From: Planosporangium mesophilum
GTDB lineage: Bacteria; Actinomycetota; Actinomycetes; Mycobacteriales; Micromonosporaceae
Reading direction: 5' to 3'
DNA length: 64,000 nucleotides
NCBI RefSeq assembly: GCF_016863255.1
Contig: NZ_BOON01000002.1
Span: 62,001-126,000, forward strand
The notes below the pieces were generated by a model. The model saw nothing but the letters and a program-made list of their open reading frames with translations. It had not been told where the DNA came from and searched no databases. A program made the translations under genes and the position numbers. Positions 1 to 8,771 of the stretch are shown here, one piece after another. Positions within the stretch are counted from its first letter, which is position 1. Each line of letters begins with the position of its first letter.

Positions 1-147
1 GCCGATCCGGTACCGCATGGCGACGCCGCAGATGGCGGCGAGGGACGGGATCCGGGAGCCCGGCCGCCGCGCGGCCCACTCCAGTCCGAGCGCCGCGCCG
101 AAGGCGCCGAGGAAACCCGCGATGGCCAACTCCCGCACGACGATCAC
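1..147 (-). CDS. DUF6186-like small membrane protein (partial, cut by window edge)
   Basis: Only the first 49 codons are present; the gene runs off the left edge. It begins with a GTG (147-145) that overlaps the TGA of the upstream gene (GTGA), so the two are translationally coupled. The visible part has a hydrophobic helix (GFLGAFGAALGLEW, about residues 9-22), a basic stretch (AARRPGSR) and then IPSLAAICGVAMRYRIG. This arrangement resembles DUF6186, a short actinobacterial membrane protein of unknown function; that name is from memory. No catalytic motif is visible. Confidence 0.6.
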   Translation of the reverse strand, partial: MIVVRELAIAGFLGAFGAALGLEWAARRPGSRIPSLAAICGVAMRYRIG

Positions 148-551
148 CGGCGCACCAGGCCCCAGTAGGCGGTGAGCCAGCCGAAGTACGCCGCCGCCCG
201 GGCGAGGTAGCCCTCCAGGATCGGATCGGCGAGGTTCGACAGGGTCGGATGCTCGAGGGTGGAGCCGGCGAAGAAGTTGATCGCCTCGACGACGCCGAGG
301 GTCAGACCGGGCACCAGCCACCAACGGGCCCGCGCCGACAGCCGGTCCGGTGAGCTCCGGCGGGGCGTCCGGTCCGACAGGCCCAGCCAGAAGAGCGTGC
401 CGCCGACCGCCACGACGAGCACCTCAGCACCGAGGGAGAACGACGGGAAGAGGGCACCCGCGAGGGAGATCAGCGCGAAGACCGGCACCAGCACCAGCGG
501 TCGCGCCCGGGCGCCCGAGATCTCGGCAGTGATGTGCGAGGACTGATCCAT
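144..551 (-). CDS. Small integral membrane protein, unknown function
   Basis: This 135-residue protein starts at ATG 551 and its stop overlaps the next gene. A hydrophilic N-terminus (about 18 residues) is followed by three or four hydrophobic segments: PLVLVPVFALISLAGALF, EVLVVAVGGTLFWLGL, WWLVPGLTLGVVEAINFF and a C-terminal AAAYFGWLTAYWGLV. A basic loop (DRTPRRSSPDRLSARARW) lies between the second and third. No known family is recognised. It is coupled to the DUF6186-like gene and probably lies with it in the plasma membrane. It is about 90 bases beyond rbfA and may be read from the same strand as a tail of the infB-rbfA region. Confidence 0.75.
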   Translation of the reverse strand: MDQSSHITAEISGARARPLVLVPVFALISLAGALFPSFSLGAEVLVVAVGGTLFWLGLSDRTPRRSSPDRLSARARWWLVPGLTLGVVEAINFFAGSTLEHPTLSNLADPILEGYLARAAAYFGWLTAYWGLVRR

Positions 552-644
552 CCCCGCATTGTCACCGGCACGCAGAGCGCGCCGTAAGGGATCGGCTCCC
601 CTAGTTATCCCTGAAGTTCAGGCTTGACGTTGAGCCCTTGTCGT

Positions 645-1115
645 TCATGCCTTGTCGCGGCCGGCGGGGATCTCCTCGTCCTCGTCCTCGTCGTCCTCGT
701 CGTCCACGCGGTACGGCTGCGGGTCACCGGCGTGCTTGGCACCGGCGGCGATCCGCTGCACCTCGGCGTCGGCATCGCGCGCCGCGGCCAGCAGTTCCTC
801 CAGATGCTTGGCCTGGTCCTGCACGTTGTCGAGGACGAACGCCAGTGACGGCGAGTGGCGCAGACCGAGCGCCTTGCCCACCGTGCTGCGCAGCAGGCCC
901 TTGGCGCTCTCCAGGGCGGCCGCGGTGCCCGCCTCGGCGGCGGCGTCACCCAACACGGTGTAGAAGACGGTGGCCTCGCGCAGGTCGGGGGTGATCCGCG
1001 CGTCGGTGATCGTGATCATGCCGAGCCGCGGATCCTTGATCTGCGTACGTACCACCGACGCGACCAGCTCCCGCACTCGTTCGGCGTGCCGGCGCACCCG
1101 GGCCGGGTCCGTCAT
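645..1115 (-). CDS. rbfA: Ribosome-binding factor A
   Basis: RbfA binds the 30S subunit during 16S rRNA 5'-end maturation and cold adaptation. The 156-residue product shows the RbfA KH-like core: [15 protein letters not shown] near the N-terminus, VRTQIKDPRLGMITITDARITPDL, the TVFYTVLG strand and LRHSPSLAFVLDN. The C-terminus is an extra acidic tail (DDEDDEDEDEE) after the conserved core, a common actinobacterial extension. I chose ATG 1115 because GGAGG lies about 9 bases upstream; a GTG at 1124 would place that site inside the gene. It follows DUF503 and infB in the usual order. Confidence 0.95.
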   Translation of the reverse strand: MTDPARVRRHAERVRELVASVVRTQIKDPRLGMITITDARITPDLREATVFYTVLGDAAAEAGTAAALESAKGLLRSTVGKALGLRHSPSLAFVLDNVQDQAKHLEELLAAARDADAEVQRIAAGAKHAGDPQPYRVDDEDDEDEDEEIPAGRDKA

Positions 1116-1234
1116 GTCGCTCACCTCCGCGTGTTCACCAACGCCTCGACACTACCCGCGTCGCCACTACACGGCGGGTCACACACCCGGCCACGCCGCC
1201 CTGACCGGTCGAGGCGCGCGTCCGGCACGTCAGC

Positions 1235-1528
1235 CTAGTCGTCGTCGCCGTACAGCCGTCGGCGAACCGACAACAGCTCGATCTCCGGACGCTGAACGAC
1301 CGCCTTCTCGCACGAGTCGAGAACCTTACCGACGTGACTCGCCTCGGCCGCGACCACCCCGACACCGACCTCGGCCCGCCCGTGCAGGTCCAGGGCGCCG
1401 ACCTCGGCGACCGACACCTCGAACTTGCGCAGGGCCGCGATGACCGGGCGTACGTACGACCGCTTGGCCTTCAGAGACCGGGAGTCGCCGGGCAGGAGCA
1501 TGTCGAAGACCGCGGTTCCGCTGTACAC
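1235..1528 (-). CDS. DUF503 family protein (YlxP-like)
   Basis: The 97-residue protein has the DUF503 signature: MYSGTAVFDMLLPGDS, then SLKAKRSYVRPVIAALRKF, AEVGALDLHGRAEVGVGVVA and a C-terminal EIELLSVRRRLYG. DUF503 proteins are small ferredoxin-like-fold proteins found between infB and rbfA in Gram-positive bacteria. They are assumed to act in ribosome or RNA metabolism, but the function is unknown. The gene appears to have its own promoter: a TAGAAT -10 box (1540-1535) sits 6 bases before the GTG and no ribosome-binding site is visible, so the mRNA is probably leaderless. A strong hairpin separates it from infB. Confidence 0.9.
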   Translation of the reverse strand: MYSGTAVFDMLLPGDSRSLKAKRSYVRPVIAALRKFEVSVAEVGALDLHGRAEVGVGVVAAEASHVGKVLDSCEKAVVQRPEIELLSVRRRLYGDDD

Positions 1529-1534
1529 GAAAGA

Positions 1535-1540
1535 ATTCTA
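1535..1540 (-). promoter_or_regulatory. -10 box of a probable leaderless promoter for DUF503
   Basis: On the minus strand TAGAAT is followed by TCTTTC and then the GTG start at 1528. A transcription start 6-7 bases after the -10 box would coincide with the start codon. No purine-rich ribosome-binding site precedes the GTG. No convincing -35 box is seen. Confidence 0.6.
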
Positions 1541-1576
1541 GATCTTGAAGCCGCCGGCGGCGAACTGTTACCGACG

Positions 1577-1611
1577 CGAACGGCCCCGGGGCGCTGCCCC
1601 GGGGCCGTTCG
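1577..1611 (-). terminator. Hairpin terminator downstream of infB
   Basis: A perfect 16-bp stem (1577-1592 with 1596-1611, arms beginning CGAACGGCCCCG) with a 3-base loop lies 18 bases after the infB stop. It lacks a T-run on the minus strand, which is usual for high-GC actinobacterial terminators. It probably ends or attenuates the rimP-infB transcript before the DUF503 promoter. Confidence 0.75.
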
Positions 1612-1628
1612 TCGTATCACCAGGTCGA

Positions 1629-4589
1629 TCAGCTACGCGGCTTCTCGCGCATCTCGAACGTCTCGATGACGTCCCCGACCTGGATGTTGTTGAAGCCACC
1701 GAGCGTGATACCGCACTCGAAGCCCTCGCGGACCTCGGTGGCGTCGTCCTTGAACCGACGCAGCGACGCGACCGTCGCGTTCTCGGCAACCACGGCACCG
1801 TCGCGGATGACCCGGGCCTTGGCGTTACGCCGGATGAGACCCGACCGGACGATGCAGCCGGCGATGATGCCGACCTTCGAGGAGCGGAACACCTCGCGCA
1901 CCTCGGCGGTACCGAGCTGCGCCTCCTCGTACTCGGGCTTGAGCAGACCCTTGAGGGCGGCCTCGATCTCCTCGATGGCCTGGTAGATGACGGAGTAGTA
2001 CCGCATCTCCACACCCTCGCGCTCGGCCAGCTCGCGGACCCGCTCGGCGTGACGCACGTTGAACCCGATGATGATCGCGTCCGACGCGCTCGCCAGGTTG
2101 ACGTCGTCCTGGGTGATCGCACCGACACCGCGGTGGATGATCTTGAGCTGCACCTCGTCCGATACGTCGATCTTGACGAGGGCGTCCTCGAGAGCCTCCA
2201 CCGAACCGGACACGTCGCCCTTGATGATGAGGGCCAGCGAGGTCTTCTCGCCCTCCTTCATCTGCTCGAACAGCGTCTCCAGCGTCGCCCGACCGCGCGA
2301 GTTCGCCATCTGCGCCGCACGGCGGCGAGCCTGCCGCTGCTCGGCGATCTGGCGGACCGTCCGGTCTTCGTCGGCGGCCAGGAAGTTGTCGCCAGCTCCC
2401 GGCACGGCGGTCAGACCGAGCACCAGCACCGGACGGGACGGGCCCGCCTCGGCCACCGGCTGCATGTTCTCGTCGAGCATGGCCCGGACGCGGCCGTACG
2501 CGTTACCGGCCACGATCGAGTCACCGACGTTCAGCGTGCCCTTCTGGACGAGCACCGTGGCGACGGGGCCCCGACCGCGGTCGAGGTGAGCCTCGATCGC
2601 GACACCCTGGGCGTGCCCGTCGATCGGCGCCCGCAGCTCCAGCGAGGCGTCCGCGGTGAGCAGAACGGCCTCGAGCAGCTGCTCGATACCGATGCCCGGC
2701 TTCGCCGCGACGTTGACGAACATCGTGTCGCCGCCGTACTCCTCGGCGACCAGGCCGTACTCGGTGAGCTGCTGGCGCACCTTGTCCGGGTTGGCCTCCG
2801 GCTTGTCGACCTTGTTGACCGCCACCACGATCGGCACCTCGGCCGCCTTGGCGTGGTTGAGCGCCTCGATCGTCTGCGGCATGACACCGTCGTCGGCCGC
2901 GACGACCAGCACGACGATGTCGGTCACCTGCGCACCACGGGCACGCATGGCGGTGAACGCCTCGTGACCCGGGGTGTCGATGAACGTCAGCGCCCGGTCG
3001 TTGCCGTCGTGGTCCACCCGCACCTGGTACGCACCAATGTGCTGGGTGATGCCACCGGCCTCGCCCTCGACCACGTTCGCGTGCCGGATCGCGTCCAGCA
3101 GCTTGGTCTTACCGTGGTCGACGTGGCCCATGACGGTGACCACCGGCGGCCGGATGACCAGCCGCTCCTCGGCGACATCGGCGTCGAGGTCGATGTTGAA
3201 CTGCGCGAGCAGTTCGCGGTCCTCGTCCTCCGGGCTCACGATCTGCACGTCGAAGCCCAGGTGCTCGCCGAGCAGCAGCAGCGTGTCGTCGGAGCACGAC
3301 TGCGTCGCCGTCACCATCTCGCCCAGGTTGAACATCTCCTGGACCAGCGAGCCGGGGTTCGCGTTGATCTTGTCGGCGAAGTCGGACAGCGACGCACCGC
3401 GCGACAGCCGGACCGCCTGGCCCTGACCACGCGGGGCGCCCGAGCTCATCTGCGGAGCAGACAGGTTGTCGAACTCTTGTCTGCGCTGCTTCTTCGACTT
3501 GCGACCACGCGTCGGACGGCCACCGGGACGCCCGAAGGCACCCGCCGTACCGCCACCGCGGCCACGACCGCCGCCACCACCGGGACGACCCGCTACGCCG
3601 GCACCAGCGCCGGGAGCGCCACCGCCACCACCGGGACGGAAGCCACCGCCACCGCCACCACCGGGACGGAAGCCGCCACCGCCGCCACCGCCGCCGCCAC
3701 CGGGACCGCCGCGGAAGCCGCCGCCGCCACCACCGGGACGACCGGCGCCACCGGCACCACCGGGACGGAAGCCACCGCCACCGGGACGACCGGCGCCACC
3801 GCCACCCGGACCGCCACCCGGACGGGCCGGGCGCTGGCTGGGCATCTGCGACGGGTTGGGCCGAGGTGGCATGGAAGCCGGGTTCGGCCGCGGAGGCATG
3901 GAAGCCGGGTTGGGTCGGGGCATACCGGCCGGGGTCGGCCGCTGGCCGCCGCCTGCCGGGTTGATCCCGAAGGGGTTGTTACCGCCGCTACGAGCCGGCG
4001 GACGGCCACCGGGCCGCGGCGCCGGGCCGGGGCGGGGAGCCGCCGCGGGCTGCGGAGCCGCGGGACGGGGACCCGGGCGAGGACCCGGAGTCGGTGCGCC
4101 GCCGGCCGGGGGCTCCCGGCGAACGGTCTCGCGCTGCTTGGCGGCCTGCTGGGCGGCCTTGACCTGGGCCTCCTGCTCGGCCTTGAGCGCAGCGGCCCGA
4201 ACCTCGGCTGCCGCCACCTCAATGTCGTGCGCGCTGGCCTGCTGGACCACGGGGGCCTGCGGGCGCGGCGGACCGGGAACCGGCCCACGCTTCACCGGCG
4301 AAGCCGGCTGCGGCGCGCGCTTGGGGGGTGCCGGCCGCGCCGACACCTTGGACTCGCCACCGACGGGTGCTACCGGAGCCGCCGCCGACGGCGCGGCGGG
4401 GGCGGCCGGAGCGGACGGCGCCGCCGACCCCGCTTCGAAGGCCGCACGCAGACGGCGGGCGACGGGCGCCTCCACCGTGCTGGACGCGGACTTCACAAAC
4501 TCGCCCATCTCCTTGAGCTTGGCGAGTACGTTCTTACTTTCGACCCCGAGCTCTTTCGCAAGCTCGTGTACGCGGGCCTTGCCTGCCAC
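1629..4589 (-). CDS. infB: Translation initiation factor IF-2
   Basis: IF-2 is the GTPase that places initiator fMet-tRNA on the 30S subunit and promotes 50S joining. The 986-residue protein has an N-terminal IF2_N domain ([21 protein letters not shown]). A very long Pro/Ala/Gly-rich region (about residues 50-340) follows, ending in poly-Gly runs, then a basic linker ([11 protein letters not shown]) before the second IF2_N-like region. The G domain has GHVDHGKT near residue 487, DTPGHE near 537 and NKVD near 590, followed by domains II-IV. I prefer GTG 4589 because AGGAG lies just upstream and the protein then begins [10 protein letters not shown]; an in-frame GTG at 4601 is the alternative. 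It follows ylxR by 82 bases. Confidence 0.97.
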   Translation of the reverse strand: MAGKARVHELAKELGVESKNVLAKLKEMGEFVKSASSTVEAPVARRLRAAFEAGSAAPSAPAAPAAPSAAAPVAPVGGESKVSARPAPPKRAPQPASPVKRGPVPGPPRPQAPVVQQASAHDIEVAAAEVRAAALKAEQEAQVKAAQQAAKQRETVRREPPAGGAPTPGPRPGPRPAAPQPAAAPRPGPAPRPGGRPPARSGGNNPFGINPAGGGQRPTPAGMPRPNPASMPPRPNPASMPPRPNPSQMPSQRPARPGGGPGGGGAGRPGGGGFRPGGAGGAGRPGGGGGGFRGGPGGGGGGGGGGFRPGGGGGGGFRPGGGGGAPGAGAGVAGRPGGGGGRGRGGGTAGAFGRPGGRPTRGRKSKKQRRQEFDNLSAPQMSSGAPRGQGQAVRLSRGASLSDFADKINANPGSLVQEMFNLGEMVTATQSCSDDTLLLLGEHLGFDVQIVSPEDEDRELLAQFNIDLDADVAEERLVIRPPVVTVMGHVDHGKTKLLDAIRHANVVEGEAGGITQHIGAYQVRVDHDGNDRALTFIDTPGHEAFTAMRARGAQVTDIVVLVVAADDGVMPQTIEALNHAKAAEVPIVVAVNKVDKPEANPDKVRQQLTEYGLVAEEYGGDTMFVNVAAKPGIGIEQLLEAVLLTADASLELRAPIDGHAQGVAIEAHLDRGRGPVATVLVQKGTLNVGDSIVAGNAYGRVRAMLDENMQPVAEAGPSRPVLVLGLTAVPGAGDNFLAADEDRTVRQIAEQRQARRRAAQMANSRGRATLETLFEQMKEGEKTSLALIIKGDVSGSVEALEDALVKIDVSDEVQLKIIHRGVGAITQDDVNLASASDAIIIGFNVRHAERVRELAEREGVEMRYYSVIYQAIEEIEAALKGLLKPEYEEAQLGTAEVREVFRSSKVGIIAGCIVRSGLIRRNAKARVIRDGAVVAENATVASLRRFKDDATEVREGFECGITLGGFNNIQVGDVIETFEMREKPRS

Positions 4590-4671
4590 TGCACTCCTCA
4601 CTCCGAGGCCGGCAGCGGCGAACCCGCGCCGACCTCACTCGTGCACTAGAAGCCTGATCATGTCAGTGACT

Positions 4672-5055
4672 TCATCGTGTGCTCATGTTGGTCGTCCTAC
4701 CTTGCTGGTCCGGGTGGGGCGGGACGCCTCCACCATCGGTGGTTCCGAGCGGATCGGGGTGTCCGCCGACTGCCTCAGCAAGCGGCCCGGTGTCGATGAC
4801 ACCGGAGACACGAAGCGCGCGCCCGAAGGCGCGGCGACGTTCCGCCAGCGCGAGACACGCCGGGTCAGGATGCACATGTGCGCCCCGGCCCGGCCGCCTG
4901 CGTGCCGGATCGGGCGCAAGGCTGAACTGGTCAGCACCGTGCTCGATCGCAACTACCCGCAGTAACTCGGAGGCTGGCACGCGCTTCCGGCAACCCACAC
5001 AGGTGCGCACCGGCCGAGGAAACTCGGCCGCCGCCGGAAGTGCGCGACGTACCAC
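4672..5055 (-). CDS. YlxR family RNA-binding protein (DUF448)
   Basis: The 127-residue protein carries the YlxR core: RTCVGCRKRVPASELLRVV near residue 17, then GRGAHVHPDPACLALAERRRAFGRALRV. YlxR proteins are small RNA-binding proteins encoded between nusA and infB; in Bacillus YlxR is reported to influence RNase P and gene expression. The C-terminal 35 residues (Gly/Pro-rich, ending TTNMSTR) lie outside the family core. The gene sits 33 bases after nusA and 82 before infB, as part of the rimP-infB operon. Confidence 0.92.
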   Translation of the reverse strand: MVRRALPAAAEFPRPVRTCVGCRKRVPASELLRVVAIEHGADQFSLAPDPARRRPGRGAHVHPDPACLALAERRRAFGRALRVSGVIDTGPLAEAVGGHPDPLGTTDGGGVPPHPDQQGRTTNMSTR

Positions 5056-5088
5056 TTAACAAGTCTACCCTGTGCGCTATTCCGATGG

Positions 5089-6108
5089 TCAGCCCGCCTC
5101 ACCGGCTCGCTCGGACACCGTCTGCGGCACCGAAGTTTCGGTGTCCGGCCTGATGTCGATCCGCCAGCCGGTCAGCCTGGCCGCCAGCCGGGCGTTCTGC
5201 CCCTCCCTGCCGATCGCGAGCGAGAGCTGGAAGTCCGGCACGGTCACTCTAGCCGCCCGGTTGACCGGGTCGACGACCTCCACCCGCAGCGCCTTGGCCG
5301 GGGAGAGCGCGTTACCGACGAAGGTGGCGGGATCCTCCGACCAGTCGATGATGTCGATCTTCTCACCGTGCAGTTCGCTCATCACCGCCCGGACCCGGCT
5401 TCCCATCGGCCCGATGCAGGCGCCCTTGGCGTTGACGCCCGGCACCGCCGCGCGTACCGCGATCTTGGTCCGGTGCCCGGACTCCCGAGCGATGGCCGCG
5501 ATCTCCACGGTGCCGTCGGCGATCTCCGGCACCTCCAGCGCGAACATCTTCTTGACCAGGGCCGGGTGCGAGCGCGACAGGGTGATCTGCGGCCCGCGGA
5601 AGCCCTTGGCGACGTGTACGACCACGCACCGGATCCGCTGTCCGTGCTCGTACACCTCCCCCGGCACCTGCTCGGCGGGGGGCAGGTTCGCCTCCAGCTT
5701 GCCCAGGTCGACGGTCACGATGCCCTTTTCCGCGAGCGACTGGTGCGCCTGGATCACGCCGGTGACCAGGTCGCCGTCGCGGCCCGCGTACTCACCGAAG
5801 TGCGCCTCGTCGGTGGCCTCCCGCAGGCGCTGCAGGATGACCTGCTTGGCTGTCATCGCGGCGATCCGGCCGAAGTCGTGCGGGGTGTCGTCGTACTCCT
5901 TGACCAGGGTCCCGTCCGGATCGGTCTCCTGCGCGTACACGGTCGCGGCGCCCGTCTTGCGGTCGATCTCCACCCGCGCGTGCGGGTTGGACCCGTCGGT
6001 GTGGCGGTACGCGGTCAGTAGCGCGGTCTCGATCGCGGCGAGGATCGTGTCGAACGGAATCTCCCGCTCGCGCTCCAGGGCGCGGAGAGCCGCGAGGTCG
6101 ATGTTCAC
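5089..6108 (-). CDS. nusA: Transcription termination/antitermination factor NusA
   Basis: NusA binds RNA polymerase and RNA and modulates pausing, termination and antitermination. The 339-residue product has the N-terminal polymerase-binding domain ([18 protein letters not shown]), an S1 domain (about 130-200), and two KH domains. These include [21 protein letters not shown] with [13 protein letters not shown], and a C-terminal [20 protein letters not shown]. The acidic C-terminal repeats of proteobacterial NusA are missing, as is normal in actinobacteria. The ATG overlaps the rimP stop by 4 bases (ATGA). Confidence 0.97.
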   Translation of the reverse strand: MNIDLAALRALEREREIPFDTILAAIETALLTAYRHTDGSNPHARVEIDRKTGAATVYAQETDPDGTLVKEYDDTPHDFGRIAAMTAKQVILQRLREATDEAHFGEYAGRDGDLVTGVIQAHQSLAEKGIVTVDLGKLEANLPPAEQVPGEVYEHGQRIRCVVVHVAKGFRGPQITLSRSHPALVKKMFALEVPEIADGTVEIAAIARESGHRTKIAVRAAVPGVNAKGACIGPMGSRVRAVMSELHGEKIDIIDWSEDPATFVGNALSPAKALRVEVVDPVNRAARVTVPDFQLSLAIGREGQNARLAARLTGWRIDIRPDTETSVPQTVSERAGEAG

Positions 6109-6731
6109 TCCTCGTCGCCTTCTTCCTCGTCTTCGATCTCACCGAGCTCCTCGTCGGTCAGCTCGGTGAGCCGGTTGAACTCGATCTGCACCCGGCCGGG
6201 GCCCAGGTCCGAGTAGGCCAGTCGGCGTGGCTGACCCTCCACGTCAAGCTCTACCCCGGTCTCGTCGGCGGACGTGACCCGGCCCACCACGGAACGGTCC
6301 TCGACGGTCACCTTCACCAGGCGTCCGACGTTGCGCCGCCAGTGCCGCGGCAGCGTCAACGGCCGGTCGGTGCCGGGCGAGCTGACCTCCAACTCGTACT
6401 CGCCGGCGACCAGTTCGCCGCCGGACTCCTCGGCCTCGTCCAGGGCCGTCGAGATGTCACGGGAGAGGATGGCTACCCGGTCGAGGTTGACACCCTCATC
6501 ACTGTCGACCAGCACCCGGAGCTGGTAGCGACGGCCCACCCTCTTGAGCGACAGCGCCTCCAGGTCGTAGCCTGCCGCTGTCACGATCGGCTCCACGACC
6601 GCCTCCACCCTGCTGCGCGCAGCGGCGAGATCCTGGGTCGCCGCCGGCGGCCGCGGCGGTCGAGCCCCGGCCCGCTCGCCGGCATGGCGGCGCCGCTGCT
6701 GTGGCATGTGCCCCGCACCTCCCGCGGTCAT
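6105..6731 (-). CDS. rimP: Ribosome maturation factor RimP
   Basis: RimP assists 30S subunit maturation. The 208-residue protein contains the family core: [59 protein letters not shown] and the SH3-like C-terminal domain ending [10 protein letters not shown]. It ends in an acidic tail ([15 protein letters not shown]). The first about 30 residues are basic and Pro/Ala-rich and not part of the family, so translation could begin later, for example at the Met at residue 9. It opens the nusA-infB operon and overlaps nusA by 4 bases. Confidence 0.95.
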   Translation of the reverse strand: MTAGGAGHMPQQRRRHAGERAGARPPRPPAATQDLAAARSRVEAVVEPIVTAAGYDLEALSLKRVGRRYQLRVLVDSDEGVNLDRVAILSRDISTALDEAEESGGELVAGEYELEVSSPGTDRPLTLPRHWRRNVGRLVKVTVEDRSVVGRVTSADETGVELDVEGQPRRLAYSDLGPGRVQIEFNRLTELTDEELGEIEDEEEGDEE

Positions 6732-6915
6732 CGGCCCGGACGTCTTCAGACAGCTGAGCCTCCACCCGCGTCATCCACGCGGGTGGTCCGAGGCCTGAGC
6801 GTAACGCGTGCCCGTGCGGCGCGTACTGCTGCCGCTCCGATAGGGGACTTTGGGAACACCGAAGTGGGACTCAACCGTCCGACTTGAACCGATGGTGTTG
6901 ACTGTGCCCGTGCGG

Positions 6916-7392
6916 ATGGGCGGGGATCGCGGCGGGCACAGTCGCCGGACGGTGTTGGGCGCGGTGCTGGCAGTCGTCGGCGCCGTCCCCCTTGCCGGCT
7001 GCGACAGCCTGCGGCAGGCGCCGCGCGAGCGGCCGGCCCCCGACCCGCTGAACCCGTTCTACCTCGACACCCTGGCCCTGGCCCGCCGCTACGACGCCAC
7101 GATCACCGCGGTGCCGGGCCTGGCCGAACGGCTCGGACCGCTGCGCGACGCCCACCACGCCCACGCGCAGGCGCTGGTCCGGGAGATGGGTCCGGGCCTG
7201 AACCAGCCGTCGGCCACTCCTTCGGAAACCGCTCCCGCCGACCAGACGGCCGCGCTCGCCGCCCTGCTGGCCGCCGAGAAGGAGGCCTCGGCGGCGGCCC
7301 GGGAGACCTGCCTCACCGCCCCGTCGTACCGGGCCGCGCTGCTGGGCTCCATCGCCGCGGCCCGGGCCAGCCATGTGGAGGCCCTGTCATGA
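6916..7392 (+). CDS. Probable Tat-exported lipoprotein with a DUF4439-like C-terminus
   Basis: The protein begins with a signal peptide: SRRTVLGAV, a good twin-arginine motif, a short hydrophobic stretch, and the lipobox PLAGC. This predicts Tat export and lipid attachment at the Cys. The mature part is rich in Ala and Leu helices. Near the C-terminus it has CLTAPSYRAALLGSIAA, like the last helix of ferritin-like DUF4439 proteins, so it may be a second ferritin-like four-helix protein. The start is uncertain: in-frame ATG 6892, GTG 6904, GTG 6910 and ATG 6916 all precede the Tat motif and none has a good ribosome-binding site. Its stop overlaps the next gene (ATGA), implying joint action. Confidence 0.75.
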   Translation: MGGDRGGHSRRTVLGAVLAVVGAVPLAGCDSLRQAPRERPAPDPLNPFYLDTLALARRYDATITAVPGLAERLGPLRDAHHAHAQALVREMGPGLNQPSATPSETAPADQTAALAALLAAEKEASAAARETCLTAPSYRAALLGSIAAARASHVEALS

Positions 7393-7811
7393 GCACGACC
7401 TCCGGGCTGACGGACGCCCTGCGGGCCGAGCACGCGGCGATCTTCGCGTACGGGACGCTCGGCGCCCGGCTCGACGGCGCGACGGTAGCGGTGGCCGAGG
7501 TGGCCGAGGCGGCCCACCGGGCCCGGCGGGACGCGCTGATCCTGCGCCTGAACGCGCTCCAGGCATCGGCGCCACCGGCCGAGCCCGCGTACGCGCTGCC
7601 GGCACCGGTCGCGGACCGGGCCGCCGCGCTGCAGCTCATGATCACGGTCGAGGAGCGGTGCGCGGCGATCTGGCGGCAGGCACTGCCGACGGTCACCGGG
7701 GACGACCGCCGGCTGGCCGTGGACGCTCTGGTCGACTGCGCGGTACGGGCGACGAAGGCCCGTACCCTCGCCGGCGTGAAGCCGGCGACCGTGCCGTTCC
7801 CCGGCCGGTAG
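7389..7811 (+). CDS. Ferritin-like domain protein (DUF4439)
   Basis: The 140-residue protein is almost entirely helical. It contains LRAEHAAIFAYGTLGARL, a typical ferritin-like/DUF4439 helix with an E-H pair, LMITVEERCAAIWRQALP and a C-terminal region ending TVPFPGR. No signal peptide is seen, so it is probably cytoplasmic or held by its lipoprotein partner. Its ATG overlaps the lipoprotein stop. The metal-binding capacity is unproven: only part of the classic ExxH pairs is visible. The convergent neighbour is a VIT1/CCC1 metal transporter, suggestive but not proof of a metal link. Confidence 0.8.
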   Translation: MSTTSGLTDALRAEHAAIFAYGTLGARLDGATVAVAEVAEAAHRARRDALILRLNALQASAPPAEPAYALPAPVADRAAALQLMITVEERCAAIWRQALPTVTGDDRRLAVDALVDCAVRATKARTLAGVKPATVPFPGR

Positions 7812-7887
7812 CACCCGACCCCGGGATCTCCCTGCACGTCGAACCCGGGGTGAGGTCGCCGTCGCGGGCGGGGGTGGTCTGACGTCC

Positions 7888-7924
7888 GCGCGGTGACCGG
7901 GGCCGGTGGTCCCGGCCACCGCGC
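7888..7924. terminator. Bidirectional hairpin between convergent DUF4439 and VIT1 genes
   Basis: A 14-bp stem with one mismatch (7888-7901 with 7911-7924, arm starting GCGCGGTGACC) lies between two convergent stop codons. It has no T-run. Confidence 0.6.
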
Positions 7925-7945
7925 CTCGGTCACCACGGGGCGTCC

Positions 7946-8761
7946 TCAGCCGATGCCGGCGCCGACCGCCTTGCCGATGCCGAATGTGACCACCGCCGCC
8001 GCGATTCCCAGGACGAGCTGACGCAGGCCGCTGTTCCACCAGGTGCGGTGGGTGAACCGGGCGGTCAGCGCACCGGCGACGAAGAGTCCGATACCGCCGG
8101 CCAGCAGCGCCAGCCACAGGGCAGTCGCCCCGAGCAGGTACGGCAGCAGCGGCACCAGCGCACCCACGGAGAAGCACACGAACGACGAGGCCGCCGCGAC
8201 CCAGGGGCTGGGCGTCTCGTGCGGATCGATGCCCAGCTCCTCCTGCGCGTGTACCCGTACCGCCTGGTCGATGTCGCGCCCGACGGTGGTCGCCACCTCG
8301 TGGGCCAGCTCCGGCGGCAGGCCACGCTTGATCCACATCTCGGCCAGTTCCCGGGCCTCGGCGGCGGGGTTGCGCTCCAGTTCGCGGCGCTCCTTGGCCA
8401 CCTCGTGCTCGACCTGCTCGTTCTGGGTCTGCACGCTGGTGTACTCGCCCAGGCCCATCGAGATCGCACCGGCGACCAGGCCGGCGACGCCGGTGAGCAC
8501 GATGCTGCGCGGGCTGACCCCGCCGCCGCCGACACCGGCGATCAGCGCGATGTTGGTGACCAGGCCGTCCATGGCGCCGAAGACCGCCGGGCGCAGCCAG
8601 CCGCCGGAGACGTCGGCGTGGTGGTGCTCGTCGTGCGCCGCCGGCTTGGCGTCTGAGTCAATCGCTAAGTCAGCCGCGCCGAGCGGGCGCGGCGCGGTCC
8701 CGGGAACCGCGCCGGGAGCGATGCTCACTCTCTCCGCCGGTTCGCCACCGATGTCTGTCAC
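7946..8761 (-). CDS. VIT1/CCC1 family transporter (Fe2+/Mn2+ type)
   Basis: The 271-residue protein has the VIT1/CCC1 arrangement. An N-terminal helix contains FGAMDGLVTNIALIAGV, then LTGVAGLVAGAISMGLGEYTSVQTQNE with the family's MGxGEY signature. A long cytoplasmic metal-binding loop follows (EVAKERRELERNPAAEARELAEMW, Glu-rich), then three further transmembrane helices. Family members move Fe(II) or Mn(II) out of the cytosol. The N-terminal about 50 residues contain HDEHHHAD, a possible metal-binding patch before the first helix. It is encoded 10 bases after map in the same direction. Confidence 0.92.
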   Translation of the reverse strand: MTDIGGEPAERVSIAPGAVPGTAPRPLGAADLAIDSDAKPAAHDEHHHADVSGGWLRPAVFGAMDGLVTNIALIAGVGGGGVSPRSIVLTGVAGLVAGAISMGLGEYTSVQTQNEQVEHEVAKERRELERNPAAEARELAEMWIKRGLPPELAHEVATTVGRDIDQAVRVHAQEELGIDPHETPSPWVAAASSFVCFSVGALVPLLPYLLGATALWLALLAGGIGLFVAGALTARFTHRTWWNSGLRQLVLGIAAAVVTFGIGKAVGAGIG

Positions 8762-8771
8762 GTACCTGCTC

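Noticed and set aside
1533-1545. Overlapping EcoRI, XbaI and BglII sites (GAATTCTAGATCT), looking like a vector polylinker
   Set aside because: The flanks are continuous genomic sequence and the stretch is explained by the TAGAAT promoter box of DUF503.
3590-3850. Repeated CCACCGGGACG-type sequence, considered as a CRISPR or mobile repeat
   Set aside because: It is the Gly-rich coding region of infB; the repetition follows from Gly/Pro codons.
1545-4649. A 1034-codon open frame on the plus strand opposite infB
   Set aside because: It is the antisense of infB and has low-complexity Thr/Ala/His-rich sequence; high GC keeps such frames open. infB itself has all conserved motifs.
6780-6900. Structured-looking sequence upstream of the lipoprotein, considered as a tRNA
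   Set aside because: No acceptor stem, anticodon loop or TTCGA arm can be folded; no tRNA was found anywhere in the window.
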